The notes under the pieces are model-generated. The model was given only the letters and a program-made list of their open reading frames with translations, was not told the origin of the DNA and ran no database searches. Of a DNA stretch of 64,000 nt, positions 16,578 to 24,630 are shown piece by piece (position 1 is the first letter of the stretch; each line of letters begins with the position of its first letter). Source of the stretch: Dehalococcoides mccartyi 195 (GTDB taxonomy: Bacteria; Chloroflexota; Dehalococcoidia; Dehalococcoidales; Dehalococcoidaceae). The DNA is taken from contig NC_002936.3 in NCBI RefSeq assembly GCF_000011905.1, positions 1,116,001 to 1,180,000 of the forward strand, in the 5' to 3' direction. A program made the translations under genes and the position numbers.

Positions 16578-16832
16578 ATGACAAAACTGGTCCTGGATTT
16601 ACACGATATTTACAATAAAAGCGGTCAGATTGAGGCTGAACTGCACAGGGTAATCAACCAGGCGGTTGAAAAGAAAATCAGCCCGGTGGAGATTATCCCC
16701 GGCAAGGGCTCAGGTCAGCTCAAGAAACATGTTCTCAGGTTTCTGGCCCAGCCCGATATTAAAAAACTCTACCACCGGCTGGAAAAAGACGATAAAAACT
16801 TCGGGCGGGTGTTTGTCCATTTCAAGTTTTAG
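16578..16832 (+). CDS. Stand-alone Smr-domain protein
   Basis: An 84-residue single Smr (small MutS-related) domain. It shows the conserved LDLHDIYN start, the helical segment HRVINQAVEK, and the nuclease-associated loop IIPGKGSGQLKKHVLRFL. Smr domains in MutS2 and related proteins have DNA- or RNA-cleaving activity; short stand-alone versions are found in many bacteria and their targets are mostly unknown. The C-terminus VFVHFKF closes the domain. Monocistronic, start at ATG after GGTAAGGTAA. Confidence 0.88.
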   Translation: MTKLVLDLHDIYNKSGQIEAELHRVINQAVEKKISPVEIIPGKGSGQLKKHVLRFLAQPDIKKLYHRLEKDDKNFGRVFVHFKF

Positions 16833-16864
16833 CCGCCCCAAAATGCGTAGCTGAAAAGATTGTC

Positions 16865-16893
16865 TTGACGATAAATAACTGCTAGAGTATGTA
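16865..16893 (+). promoter_or_regulatory. Promoter of purU
   Basis: TTGACG (16865-16870), 17-bp spacer, TATGTA (16888-16893). An AAAGAGAAG ribosome site follows at about 16904-16912 before the ATG at 16917. Confidence 0.6.
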
Positions 16894-16916
16894 ATAACTT
16901 TTTTAAAGAGAAGAAT

Positions 16917-17771
16917 ATGCCCAGCGCTATACTTAAAATTCACTGCACAGATAAAAAAGGCATTATTTCCAGTATTTCCAGCTTTATCTGCCGCAATAAC
17001 GGCAATATTATTACCCTGGACGAATTTGTAGACCACCCGTCCAATACTTTTTTTATGCGCCTGGAATGGGATATTTCTGCTTTTGCACTTAGCCGTGAAC
17101 AGATGGAAGCCGAGATTGCACTAATGGGGCAGGAATACTGCTACGCAGACAACTGGCAGATATTCTACTCTGACCGCAAACCCCGGCTGGCAGTATTTGT
17201 ATCTAAATATGACCACTGTCTGTGGGATATAATGCTGAGGTATAAAGCCGGAGAACTTAAGTGTGATATTCCCCTGATTATCAGCAACCACCCTAATTTA
17301 AAACCGGTAGCCGACTTATTCGGCATTGATTACAAAGTAGTCAAAGTCACCCCGGATAACAAGCTTGAAGCCGAAAATGAGCAGACCTGTCTGATCAATG
17401 AGTACAGTATAGACTTCATGATACTGGCCAGATATATGCAGGTGCTTTCACCCGAATTTGTAGCCCGCTTTGAAAACAGGATAATAAATATCCACCATTC
17501 GTTCCTGCCGGCTTTTGAGGGGGCGCGCCCCTACCACCAGGCGATTGAACGCGGGGTAAAACTGGTGGGTGCTACCGCCCATTTTGTAAATAACAATCTG
17601 GACAAAGGCCCTATAATCTGCCAGTCCACCATGCCCATAAGCCATGAGGATAGCGTAGAAGACCTTATGGTAAAGGGCAGAGATATTGAAAAACTGGTGC
17701 TTTCACAGGCAATGAAGGTATTTTTAGACCACCACATCTTCGTGCACAACAACCGCACTATTATCCTCTAG
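16917..17771 (+). CDS. purU: Formyltetrahydrofolate deformylase
   Basis: Hydrolyses 10-formyltetrahydrofolate to formate and tetrahydrofolate, balancing one-carbon pools. The 284-residue protein has an N-terminal ACT domain (ILKIHCTDKKGIISSISSF) that senses amino acids in characterised homologues, then a formyltransferase-type catalytic domain: RLAVFVSKYDHCLWDI, the segment IINIHHSFLPAFEGARPYHQ with the catalytic Asn/His region, GATAHFV, and the downstream acidic ISHEDSVEDL. Full length. The gene stands alone with its own promoter. Confidence 0.95.
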   Translation: MPSAILKIHCTDKKGIISSISSFICRNNGNIITLDEFVDHPSNTFFMRLEWDISAFALSREQMEAEIALMGQEYCYADNWQIFYSDRKPRLAVFVSKYDHCLWDIMLRYKAGELKCDIPLIISNHPNLKPVADLFGIDYKVVKVTPDNKLEAENEQTCLINEYSIDFMILARYMQVLSPEFVARFENRIINIHHSFLPAFEGARPYHQAIERGVKLVGATAHFVNNNLDKGPIICQSTMPISHEDSVEDLMVKGRDIEKLVLSQAMKVFLDHHIFVHNNRTIIL

Positions 17772-17959
17772 GTATTGCCAGCCGGAGAAAATCTGAAACC
17801 GGCTTAAGGTATACCCCAAAATGCCGCCTGATGCTTTATATTTATGGTAAGGTTTTGTTATACTTACTTAGGTTGGTTTGGCCAATTGACCCCAAGTGCC
17901 ATAAAGGTGCTCTCCCGCATACATTCCAAACTGCCAATATTTTTTAAGAGGGATAGTTT

Positions 17960-18778
17960 GTGAAAAAAAGCCTCAGACGTATTGCCTTTATGAGCCTTGT
18001 TTGCCTGCTTTTGGTACTCTCTGCCTGTGGCGGAGGAAATGACCCTGACAGTAACGCATCTAATCCCCCCCCAGATGATAACTCCAACAATTCCTCCAAT
18101 CCGCCGCCTGTATATGACCCCTATGCCCAGTATGAGGGATACCTGCTGCAAGGATACCCTGAGCAGATGTGGCCGCTTTATGAGAGCAAGGCCATAAGCT
18201 CCTGCAATTTAGATGTGTTTTTCCCCGGTTTTAATATGAACCCGGGATATGTATGTACGTACAATGTTGTTTACTACAGCGAAAAGCCCAAAGCCGAGAT
18301 TGTAGCTTATTATGCCGGGCTTGCCGGAAGCCTGAACCCTTCCAGCTTTTACGACGTGGACACTGATATAAATAATTATCACTTTACCGCCAGAGTTGTA
18401 GAAGAAGGCAGCCGTAATCTGATTTACCTGGCGGCTGATATGCCTGATAACTTTTATACCGAACATCCTCTTTGGGGGGATTTCCCGTCAGATGTATTCC
18501 CCGTTTTTAACCTTACCCAGCAGCGATACCATGACGTAGCCTGCCGGAGCAACGGAGACGGTGAACTTCAGTACACCAATCACTATAATTTCAGCGGCGG
18601 CAGACAGGCCGCAGTGGAATACTACCGCGCCCGGCTGCAGAATATGGCTGAATATGCCGAAACTACAAATTCGGATAGTACCTGCACAACTCTTTCCGGC
18701 GTAGTACGCGGCTTTGACTTTCAGGTATTGATTTACGATGACAATATTGCAGTTTTCCTGGAAAAGCCGTTTGACTAA
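17960..18778 (+). CDS. Lipoprotein of unknown function with proline/asparagine linker
   Basis: A 272-residue protein with a signal peptide and lipobox (LLLVLSACGGG, Cys at 23). A low-complexity linker rich in Asn, Ser and Pro (about residues 27-52) separates the anchor from a soluble domain. That domain contains two similar stretches: an FPGF/FPVF segment, then a YNVVYYS or YNFSGG strand, then a helix with (E)-x-VAYYAGLAGSL or AAVEYYRARLQNM. This hints at a duplicated alpha/beta unit of about 100 residues. No family recognised. A terminator follows directly. Confidence 0.75.
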   Translation: MKKSLRRIAFMSLVCLLLVLSACGGGNDPDSNASNPPPDDNSNNSSNPPPVYDPYAQYEGYLLQGYPEQMWPLYESKAISSCNLDVFFPGFNMNPGYVCTYNVVYYSEKPKAEIVAYYAGLAGSLNPSSFYDVDTDINNYHFTARVVEEGSRNLIYLAADMPDNFYTEHPLWGDFPSDVFPVFNLTQQRYHDVACRSNGDGELQYTNHYNFSGGRQAAVEYYRARLQNMAEYAETTNSDSTCTTLSGVVRGFDFQVLIYDDNIAVFLEKPFD

Positions 18779-18796
18779 TACTCAGGCCTAAAACTA

Positions 18797-18824
18797 AAAG
18801 GGGCGGCTGTGATGCCGCCCTTTT
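18797..18824 (+). terminator. Rho-independent terminator after the lipoprotein gene
   Basis: GGGCGGC (18801-18807) pairs with GCCGCCC (18814-18820), followed by TTTT and preceded by AAAA, so it could act on both strands. Confidence 0.85.
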
Positions 18825-18960
18825 CTATGCAGCCAGCCTGTTTTCAAATATAAAATACCAAACAGCAGTTGGAAAAACACAGCTTTTTCTGATACCATGA
18901 ACAGGTACAAATTTCTCAATACAGCCCGAATATTTTAATTTATATCAGAAAGGTAAACTA

Positions 18961-19590
18961 ATGAAATCCACTAAAGCCCTTATTTTGGCTACACTTTTCC
19001 CCGTAACCCTGTTTGCCAGCGGCTGCAACGGCGGAGATGCCGCCCCTGAAGTAACCCCCATGTCCTGGGATGCTGCCCCGGCCATGCAGATAGACCCTGC
19101 CAAGCAATATTTCGCCACGGTGGAAACCACTTTGGGCAGCTTCAAGATTGAGCTTTTTGCCTCCGAATCCCCCGTGACGGTTAATAATTTTGTATTTCTG
19201 GCTAAAGAAAACTACTACAACGGGGTAATCTTCCACCGCATAATGAAAGCTTTTATGATTCAGACCGGTGACCAGACCGGCACCGGCAGAGGCGGCCCGG
19301 GTTACCGCTTTGCTGATGAACTGCCGGTAAAACATTCGTATGACCCCGGTATAGTTGCCATGGCAAATGCCGGCCCCAATACCAACGGCAGCCAGTTCTT
19401 TATCTGTACCGGCGCACAAGCTAAAAACCTGGACTACCAGCCCAACTACACCCAGTTCGGCCGGGTGATTGAAGGAATGGATGTGATTACCAAGCTGGCG
19501 TCAGTACCGGTAGTAGCTAACAGTTATGGCGAGGTAAGCACCCCCTCCAATCCCCCCAAGATTATCAAGATAACTATAACCGAAGGCTAA
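18961..19590 (+). CDS. Cyclophilin-type peptidyl-prolyl cis-trans isomerase, lipoprotein
   Basis: A 209-residue exported isomerase, likely a folding helper at the outer face of the membrane. The signal peptide ends in a lipobox FASGC (Cys21). The cyclophilin domain has FHRIMKAFMIQTGDQTGTG with the catalytic Arg of FHRI, then PNTNGSQFFICTG and the closing FGRVIEGMDVI. The usual C-terminal KI-x-I strand is present. An AAAGG ribosome site precedes the ATG. Monocistronic, ending at a strong terminator. Confidence 0.95.
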   Translation: MKSTKALILATLFPVTLFASGCNGGDAAPEVTPMSWDAAPAMQIDPAKQYFATVETTLGSFKIELFASESPVTVNNFVFLAKENYYNGVIFHRIMKAFMIQTGDQTGTGRGGPGYRFADELPVKHSYDPGIVAMANAGPNTNGSQFFICTGAQAKNLDYQPNYTQFGRVIEGMDVITKLASVPVVANSYGEVSTPSNPPKIIKITITEG

Positions 19591-19621
19591 AAAAGCCTTT
19601 AACCTAAACTGAATATAAACT

Positions 19622-19651
19622 AAAGGCGGCTTTTAAAAGAGCCGCCTTTTT
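19622..19651. terminator. Bidirectional terminator between cyclophilin and msrA
   Basis: AAAGGCGGC (19622-19630) pairs with GCCGCCTTT (19641-19649), flanked by T-rich sequence on the right and A-rich sequence on the left. It serves the convergent genes on either side. Confidence 0.85.
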
Positions 19652-19667
19652 ATTAGTCCGGATAAAC

Positions 19668-20198
19668 CTATTTCTGCATACCGCCGAAGTGTTCTTTCAG
19701 CTTATCCAGCTTCGGCTGGATAACAAAACGGCAGTAAGGCTGGCGGGAATGTAAGGCATAATACTGGCGGTGATAATCTTCGGCCGGGTAAAACTTTTCA
19801 AGGGGCAATACCCCGGTCACTATCCGCTCTGGAAAGCCGGCGCTTTCGTCAAGTTTCTTGATAGTCTCCTCAGCCTGCACTTTCTGGGCAGGCGTAGTAT
19901 AAAAAATAACCGAGCGGTACTGCGTGCCTATATCTTGCCCCTGGCGATTTGGGGTAGTAGGGTCATGCATTTGAAAAAAGACATCCAGCAAATCAGTATA
20001 TGAAACCAGAGCGGGGTCAAATTCCAGCTTCACAACTTCGGCATGCCCGGTATCTCCAGCGCAGACTTGCTGATAAGTGGGATTCGGCAAAGTCCCCCCG
20101 GCGTATCCGGGTTCAACCTTGAGTACCCCCGAAAGACGGCTGAATACTGCCTCCATACACCAGAAACAGCCCCCGCCGAATACGGCTGTTTCAGTCAT
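19668..20198 (-). CDS. msrA: Peptide methionine-(S)-S-oxide reductase
   Basis: Repairs the S-form of oxidised methionine. The active-site motif [10 protein letters not shown] places the catalytic Cys at 11; downstream are GYAGG, the GDTGHAEVV segment and [23 protein letters not shown] (positions 19905-19975 region), all conserved. At 176 residues it is full length. The start overlaps the end of msrB by 4 bp, so the pair is one operon and is translationally coupled. For a strict anaerobe this points to defence against brief oxygen exposure (inference). Confidence 0.97.
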   Translation of the reverse strand: MTETAVFGGGCFWCMEAVFSRLSGVLKVEPGYAGGTLPNPTYQQVCAGDTGHAEVVKLEFDPALVSYTDLLDVFFQMHDPTTPNRQGQDIGTQYRSVIFYTTPAQKVQAEETIKKLDESAGFPERIVTGVLPLEKFYPAEDYHRQYYALHSRQPYCRFVIQPKLDKLKEHFGGMQK

Positions 20199-20566
20199 TT
20201 GCCGCCGCTCTCAGGCATAAACTTAATCGAAAGTGAATTTACACAGTGGCGGGTATTTTTGGGGGTAAAGCTCTCACCATTAAAGACATGACCCAGATGT
20301 CCGCCGCAGGCAGCACAGAGTATCTCAGTCCGCCGCCCGTCCGGGTCAGGCTGGCGTTTAACAGCTCCCGGCAGTTCATCATCAAAGCTTGGCCAGCCGC
20401 AGCCGGAGTGGAATTTGTCTTTGGCGGAATAAAGGGGCGCACCGCACCGGCGGCAAACATATGTGCCGTCTTTAAACAAATTCACATATTCGCCGCTGAA
20501 GGCCGGTTCAGTTCCTTTGCGGATTAACACCGCTTCTTCTTCGGGGCTTAATTTATTGTATTCCAT
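20195..20566 (-). CDS. msrB: Peptide methionine-(R)-S-oxide reductase
   Basis: Reduces the R-form of methionine sulfoxide, complementing msrA. The 123-residue protein has zinc-binding CxxC pairs (C38/C41 and C84/C87), the GCGWPSF motif and the catalytic cysteine C108 in RHCVNS. It is first in the msrB-msrA operon. It is a stand-alone domain, not fused to msrA as in some bacteria. Start ATG at 20566, after an AAGGAATAAAAC ribosome region. Confidence 0.97.
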   Translation of the reverse strand: MEYNKLSPEEEAVLIRKGTEPAFSGEYVNLFKDGTYVCRRCGAPLYSAKDKFHSGCGWPSFDDELPGAVKRQPDPDGRRTEILCAACGGHLGHVFNGESFTPKNTRHCVNSLSIKFMPESGGK

Positions 20567-20644
20567 ATGTTTTATTCCTTTTGCTCCTTTATACTTTTAG
20601 CATAATAAGCCGCAGGACAAAACACAATACTTTTTTACTTAAAA

Positions 20645-20679
20645 AATTAACGGGGCTGACCTATCCAAGTACAGCCCCG
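20645..20679 (-). terminator. Terminator of the iron-sulfur flavoprotein gene
   Basis: CGGGGCTG (20651-20658 on the plus strand) pairs with CAGCCCCG (20672-20679). On the minus strand the hairpin is followed by TTAATTTTTTAAG, giving the U-run. Confidence 0.8.
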
Positions 20680-20699
20680 TAACCCCCAGATTCAGAAAC

Positions 20700-21272
20700 C
20701 TAATTCAGTTTTTTAAGCAAATCCGCCATATTTTTACCGAGCTGGATAAAGGTATTTTTGCCCTCTTCGTCTTTTTCAATATCACCCGGCGCTCCGCCCA
20801 GAGTCATATTCCAGTAAATAGAGCCCGGAACTATCATCTGGTTAATACCAAAGAAAAAGTTGATAGCCGAATAAACAAAGGTAGCCCCCGCCCGTCTGGC
20901 AGCCACCAGCGGCGCACCGACCTTACCCTTAAGGGCATGGTCATTAGCCCTGGCTACCATGCCTGCCCGGTCAATCAAGGCTTTTACCTCGGCATTTACA
21001 TTGCTGAAATAGGTGGGTGAACCTATAATGATGCCGTCTGCCTCAAACATTTTAGCTATAAAAGCATTCATGTCGTCATCATTACGGGCACAACGGAGAT
21101 TTTTATTTATTTTGCACTGGCCGCAGGCCAGACAGCCGAATACCCTCTTGCCGCCCAGCTGAACAATCTCAGTCTGAATACCCTCTTTCTCCAGCTCAGC
21201 CAGAACCATTTCCAGCCCCCGGCGGGTATTGCCCTGCGCCCGCGGACTGCCGTTAAACGCCACCACTTTCAT
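20700..21272 (-). CDS. Iron-sulfur flavoprotein, NADPH-dependent FMN reductase family
   Basis: A 190-residue flavodoxin-fold protein. The FMN phosphate loop is NGSPRAQGNT (8-17). A compact cysteine motif C47-x2-C50-x2-C53-x7-C61 matches the cluster motif of archaeal-type iron-sulfur flavoproteins (Isf), which bind a 4Fe-4S cluster and FMN. GSPTYFSNVNAEVKALIDR is the second flavin contact region. Members reduce oxygen, peroxide or unknown acceptors with electrons from ferredoxin. An inverted repeat upstream (21310-21348) may regulate it. Monocistronic. Confidence 0.88.
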   Translation of the reverse strand: MKVVAFNGSPRAQGNTRRGLEMVLAELEKEGIQTEIVQLGGKRVFGCLACGQCKINKNLRCARNDDDMNAFIAKMFEADGIIIGSPTYFSNVNAEVKALIDRAGMVARANDHALKGKVGAPLVAARRAGATFVYSAINFFFGINQMIVPGSIYWNMTLGGAPGDIEKDEEGKNTFIQLGKNMADLLKKLN

Positions 21273-21309
21273 GTCTTACCCCCAAAAATATTGATTACTA
21301 TGTTAGCCC

Positions 21310-21348
21310 GGATACGTTTAAACCTGTTATAGGCCCTTAAACGTATCC
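21310..21348. promoter_or_regulatory. 12-bp inverted repeat upstream of the iron-sulfur flavoprotein
   Basis: GGATACGTTTAA (21310-21321) and TTAAACGTATCC (21337-21348) are exact reverse complements with a 15-bp spacer. A -10-like TATAAC on the minus strand falls within the spacer (21325-21330), so a repressor bound here would cover the promoter of the gene starting at 21272. The rest of 21273-21560 shows nothing further. Confidence 0.5.
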
Positions 21349-21560
21349 CACACTATTTACTATACCACTTAGCCTGAGACCGCTGTCAAAACCGGCAAAT
21401 ATAGCTTTAACTTTTTTCACCGGATATTTTTTCAGACGCCAAACTAAACCTTGATTTAAAAAGGAAACCTGTTCCCAGGCATAAGAGAGTGAGCCTTTTA
21501 AGAGGAGGATTTTAAACTTCAGCCACCTTCACAGCTTGGCTTAGCAGTTTTGGGAAATAG

Positions 21561-21890
21561 CTATTTTTTGGAAGCCTTTTTGGCAGCTGCCTGCCTGGCC
21601 TGTATAACCGAACGTTCTGCCCATTTAACAAACAGAACCTCATCTTCAAATACCTCCGGCGGCACTTCGTAATACAGCATAGGTTTGAACTGGCGGCTGC
21701 CGTATGAAAGGTAATCAGCCAGGTTGGTTTCTCCGGCCTTGAAGTACAGGCTATTTTCATCTGCCAGCAGCCCGAACATAAGCCCCTGGGAATAAATGCC
21801 ATAGCCGCCAAACATAGCCCGGCTATCAACTCCGGGCAGGGCGGAAAGTTTATCCAAGACCAACTGGAGAAATTCTTTGGTGGCTCTCAC
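21561..21890 (-). CDS. TfoX N-terminal-domain protein
   Basis: A 109-residue stand-alone TfoX_N domain: a helix KEFLQLVLDKLSALPGVDSR, then the signature AMFGGYGIYSQGLMFGLLAD, LYFKAG, and YYEVPPEVFED. The C-terminus is a lysine/alanine-rich tail (QAAAKKASKK) that may bind nucleic acid. A longer frame reaches 22052, but it would run through the upstream gene; a GTG at 21890 with GGAAAGG upstream gives the standard domain length. TfoX is a competence regulator in gamma-proteobacteria; the role of single TfoX_N proteins elsewhere is unknown. Confidence 0.82.
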   Translation of the reverse strand: MRATKEFLQLVLDKLSALPGVDSRAMFGGYGIYSQGLMFGLLADENSLYFKAGETNLADYLSYGSRQFKPMLYYEVPPEVFEDEVLFVKWAERSVIQARQAAAKKASKK

Positions 21891-21910
21891 CAGAGTATCC
21901 TTTCCGGCGG

Positions 21911-22378
21911 TCAGGCCTTTTCGTACAGCCCGCGAGCCTTGTTCTGCTGGACAATATTGTAATACTCCTGGTCTACACTGACCCCTTTTTCCCGCAGGAC
22001 CCGCTCGGTCATTTCTACCGCATGATTCAAATCCAGAAATTGGTGCAGCCATTTCTGGTGGTCTTCGGGGTTAGCGGAATAGGCCTGGGCAAATTCGGCA
22101 TACTCTTCAGATATTTTTTTATACTGGTGGTCCAGGGTGAAGTTGCCCTTTACCCGGGGAAACTTGAATATCTCTTTGACCCGGTTAAAATGCCGCTGAA
22201 ATATATACTTATCTACGTACCAGAAAACACAGGCCAGCACAAACTGGTTTAAAAGGAAGGCAGGAATAGTGGCAATGCCCAGTTTATCTGCAAATACAAA
22301 CTGGATAAGGGCACCGGCAATGCCGGAAAGCAACAACCAGCGGCCAATTACATATACAAACCACTCTTTGGAAAACAT
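21911..22378 (-). CDS. Membrane protein with two spans and a helical cytoplasmic tail
   Basis: A 155-residue protein with two N-terminal hydrophobic spans (about residues 9-30 and 38-56) and a charged, mostly helical C-terminal half (about 75-150) rich in Glu, Lys and Gln. No family recognised. An AAGGAGG ribosome site 6-8 bases before the ATG is one of the best in the region. Located 20 bp upstream of the tfoX-like gene on the same strand, so they are likely co-transcribed. Confidence 0.7.
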   Translation of the reverse strand: MFSKEWFVYVIGRWLLLSGIAGALIQFVFADKLGIATIPAFLLNQFVLACVFWYVDKYIFQRHFNRVKEIFKFPRVKGNFTLDHQYKKISEEYAEFAQAYSANPEDHQKWLHQFLDLNHAVEMTERVLREKGVSVDQEYYNIVQQNKARGLYEKA

Positions 22379-22566
22379 CTAGATTTCCTCCTTGCGCACC
22401 TTTTACAAGCCAAAACCGGGTGATTTATTATAGCTCTAATCCGCAAAACTTACACTTAATCCCGGCGGATATTCCAGAATTTATACCTGCCAAAAAATGC
22501 CTTTCTCCCCCGCCGCTAAACCCCTTTCGGATACTTAAAATAAATGCCTGGCAGGTTTGGCTGTCT

Positions 22567-22595
22567 TTGACAAAAACCAGGCCTGATTATATACT
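22567..22595 (+). promoter_or_regulatory. Promoter of the sdpR-sdpI operon
   Basis: A perfect -35 TTGACA (22567-22572), a 17-bp spacer and TATACT (22590-22595). The last base of the -10 box is the first base of a 22-bp palindrome, so the operator covers the transcription start (about 22602). Confidence 0.85.
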
Positions 22596-22616
22596 ATTTC
22601 GGTATATACCGAAATA
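22595..22616. promoter_or_regulatory. 22-bp perfect palindromic operator over the transcription start
   Basis: Left arm TATTTCGGTAT (22595-22605) is the exact reverse complement of the right arm ATACCGAAATA (22606-22616). It begins at the -10 box and spans the start site, the place where an ArsR/SdpR-type repressor would block its own operon. Confidence 0.82.
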
Positions 22617-22636
22617 CTTTTTGGGAAGTGCAACCT

Positions 22637-22933
22637 TTGGACAATCTGGTCTTCAAAGCCCTGTCAGACCCGAACCGGCGGCAGATACTGAAGCTTCTCA
22701 AAGATACCCCTTTAAGTGCCGGTGAAATAAGCCGCCAGTTTGACCTGGCTTTATCCACCCTTTCGGGCCATTTTAAACTCCTCAAAGAAGCCGGGCTGAT
22801 ACGGGAGGAGAAAAAGGGCAACCATATATTTTACAGCCTGAATACCTCGGTGCTGGAAGAGGTACTGAACCTGATGATGGAAATATTCAAAAAGGACAAA
22901 CCAAACCTTCGCAATATAAAACAGGAAGGCTAA
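22637..22933 (+). CDS. sdpR: ArsR-family repressor, SdpR-like
   Basis: A winged-helix repressor of about 98 residues. The opening LVFKALSDPNRRQILKLLKD, the helix-turn-helix LSAGEISRQFDLALSTLSGHFKLLKEAG and wing EEKKGNHIFYSLN are those of the SdpR branch; the metal-binding cysteines of ArsR/SmtB are absent. The start may be GTG 22628 or TTG 22637; the TTG is favoured because GGGAAG lies 9 bases upstream and the product then starts as homologues do. It probably represses its own operon through the palindrome at 22595-22616. sdpI follows after 2 bp. Confidence 0.88.
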   Translation: MDNLVFKALSDPNRRQILKLLKDTPLSAGEISRQFDLALSTLSGHFKLLKEAGLIREEKKGNHIFYSLNTSVLEEVLNLMMEIFKKDKPNLRNIKQEG

Positions 22934-22935
22934 TA

Positions 22936-23601
22936 ATGCATATAAACTGGAAAGAACACCGCCTGAGTCTTTTTATTATACTGGCCATGTTTGTAACCGG
23001 GCTGATTACCTGGCCTAATGCCCCGGACTTGCTGCCGGTACACTGGGGGATTGACGGAAGAGTAGACCGCTACGGAGGCAAGTTTGAGGGCTTGCTGCTG
23101 ATGCCCCTGATATGTCTTGGCATATTTCTGCTGCTTATATACCTGCCCTACCTTGACCCCCGCAAGGCTAACTACCTGAAGTTTGAAAAAGTATACAGCC
23201 TGATTATCCGCCTGATAGTGGTCTTCTTCGGGGGCATTTATGGCATAACCATACTCTATTCGTACGGAGTAGTCGCCAATACCAGCACCTTTATTCTGAT
23301 AATGGTAGGGCTGCTGCTGGCACTGCTGGGAAATATGTTCGGCAAGCTCCGCCCCACCTGGTTCGTGGGCATACGCACCGCCTGGACATTAAGCAGTGAC
23401 CTGTCATGGGATAAAACCCACCGTCTGGGCGGCAGAGTGTTTGTGGGTGCGGGTTTGCTGATGATACTGGCAGGCATTACCGGTTTTGCATGGCTGATGA
23501 TAGCCAGCCTGGCCTGTTTGTTACTGGGGATAATAGGCCTGTTTGTCTACTCTTACCTGGTATGGAAAAAAGACCCGAATGCCAGGTCTTCCCGCCTGTA
23601 A
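22936..23601 (+). CDS. sdpI: SdpI-like immunity/DUF1648 membrane protein
   Basis: A 221-residue membrane protein with about six hydrophobic spans. It has the DUF1648 N-terminal signature PVHWGIDGRVDRYGGK and the SdpI C-terminal signature NMFGKLRPTWFVGIRTAWTL. In Bacillus subtilis SdpI confers immunity to the SdpC killing peptide and holds SdpR at the membrane when the toxin is sensed. No sdpC-like toxin or its processing genes are visible nearby, so the operon may respond to toxins from other cells or to another membrane stress (inference). Confidence 0.88.
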   Translation: MHINWKEHRLSLFIILAMFVTGLITWPNAPDLLPVHWGIDGRVDRYGGKFEGLLLMPLICLGIFLLLIYLPYLDPRKANYLKFEKVYSLIIRLIVVFFGGIYGITILYSYGVVANTSTFILIMVGLLLALLGNMFGKLRPTWFVGIRTAWTLSSDLSWDKTHRLGGRVFVGAGLLMILAGITGFAWLMIASLACLLLGIIGLFVYSYLVWKKDPNARSSRL

Positions 23602-23741
23602 AACACCTTAGGCTACCGCGCTAAAGAATGCTTAAACTGAAAACAGGGTAACCGGAGATTCCGCTTATACGTATATCTACGTATTGCCCTTGGTGTTGCA
23701 AAGAGTAAAAATAGTTGCAAATACCGTCAAGGAGTGCGAAT

Positions 23742-23936
23742 ATGCCTAAAAACATGAGCAAAGCTGACCGTATTATACGCATTATTCTTGGCATCATTGC
23801 CCTGGCACTGGCTGTTTTTGTAACCACAGGCGGTTGGTCGGTATTACTTTATATAGTAGCGGCAGTGTTTATTGTCACTTCACTGGTAGGTACCTGCCTG
23901 CTGTACATACCCTTCAAAATAAACACCAACAAATAG
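23742..23936 (+). CDS. DUF2892-family small membrane protein
   Basis: A 64-residue protein with two spans (IIRIILGIIALALAVFV and LLYIVAAVFIVTSLVGTC) and the DUF2892 pattern: DR-x-IR-x-IlG near the start and a Cys-Leu-Tyr close (TCLLYIPFKI). A longer frame begins at 23715, but an AAGGAG ribosome site supports the ATG at 23742. Such domains also occur attached to rhodanese domains in YgaP-like proteins. Role unknown. Confidence 0.8.
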   Translation: MPKNMSKADRIIRIILGIIALALAVFVTTGGWSVLLYIVAAVFIVTSLVGTCLLYIPFKINTNK

Positions 23937-23948
23937 CCCGATAATCCG

Positions 23949-24509
23949 TCAGGATGCACCTTTGAGTGTAGCCGCCAGCGTTTGCCCCATATCCCGAGCA
24001 AGGCTGATAAGTTCGGCGTTGTCTTTGGCGTCTCCTTCACGGGCGGCATAACCGGTCAAAACCACCAGTTCATGGGCTTTTACTTTAAAGCTGCTGTCCA
24101 GATACTGCACCAGGGTATTCAGGGTATCATCCAACCCCTGCTCTTCGGCCAGTATCACCACCCCTACAGCTTTAAATTCCAATGATATATCATGTTTATA
24201 CAGAAAATAATGGCGGTCTATAAAGGCTTTCAGCTGGGCAGTTACGTTGTAATAATAGACCGGAGTAGCCACAATAAGGCCGTCGGCTTCTGCCATGTCT
24301 TTAAAAATGGCATCCATATCATCGTGCTGGAGACACTTTTTATATTCGGCGCAGTTATCATGCCCCAGACAAGGCTTGATATTTGCCTGAGCAATGTCTA
24401 TTCTCCCGGTCTCAATACCTGCCTTTTCCAGCTCGGAAAGAACTTCATCCAGCAGAAAGGCGGTGTTACCTTGCGGACGGGGACTACCCGATACGGCTAA
24501 AACCTTCAT
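23949..24509 (-). CDS. Flavodoxin-fold NAD(P)H-dependent FMN reductase family protein
   Basis: A 186-residue protein related to the flavoprotein at 20700-21272. FMN loop SGSPRPQGNT (7-16), a cysteine cluster region C47-x5-C53-x5-C59, the acidic HDDMDAIF, and ATPVYYYNVTAQLKAFIDR. The cysteine spacing is wider than in the Isf motif, so a 4Fe-4S cluster is less certain here. The C-terminal half continues the flavodoxin fold with GYAAREGD. Monocistronic. Confidence 0.85.
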   Translation of the reverse strand: MKVLAVSGSPRPQGNTAFLLDEVLSELEKAGIETGRIDIAQANIKPCLGHDNCAEYKKCLQHDDMDAIFKDMAEADGLIVATPVYYYNVTAQLKAFIDRHYFLYKHDISLEFKAVGVVILAEEQGLDDTLNTLVQYLDSSFKVKAHELVVLTGYAAREGDAKDNAELISLARDMGQTLAATLKGAS

Positions 24510-24630
24510 CTTAAACCCCTTATATAAAACAGATATATCATAATACCTTAAACTTTATAAACCGGCTATATATATTGACAAATAATCTGCTTCGGTTGAT
24601 TATTATAGTGCCGTGGTTTACGAGGTGAAT

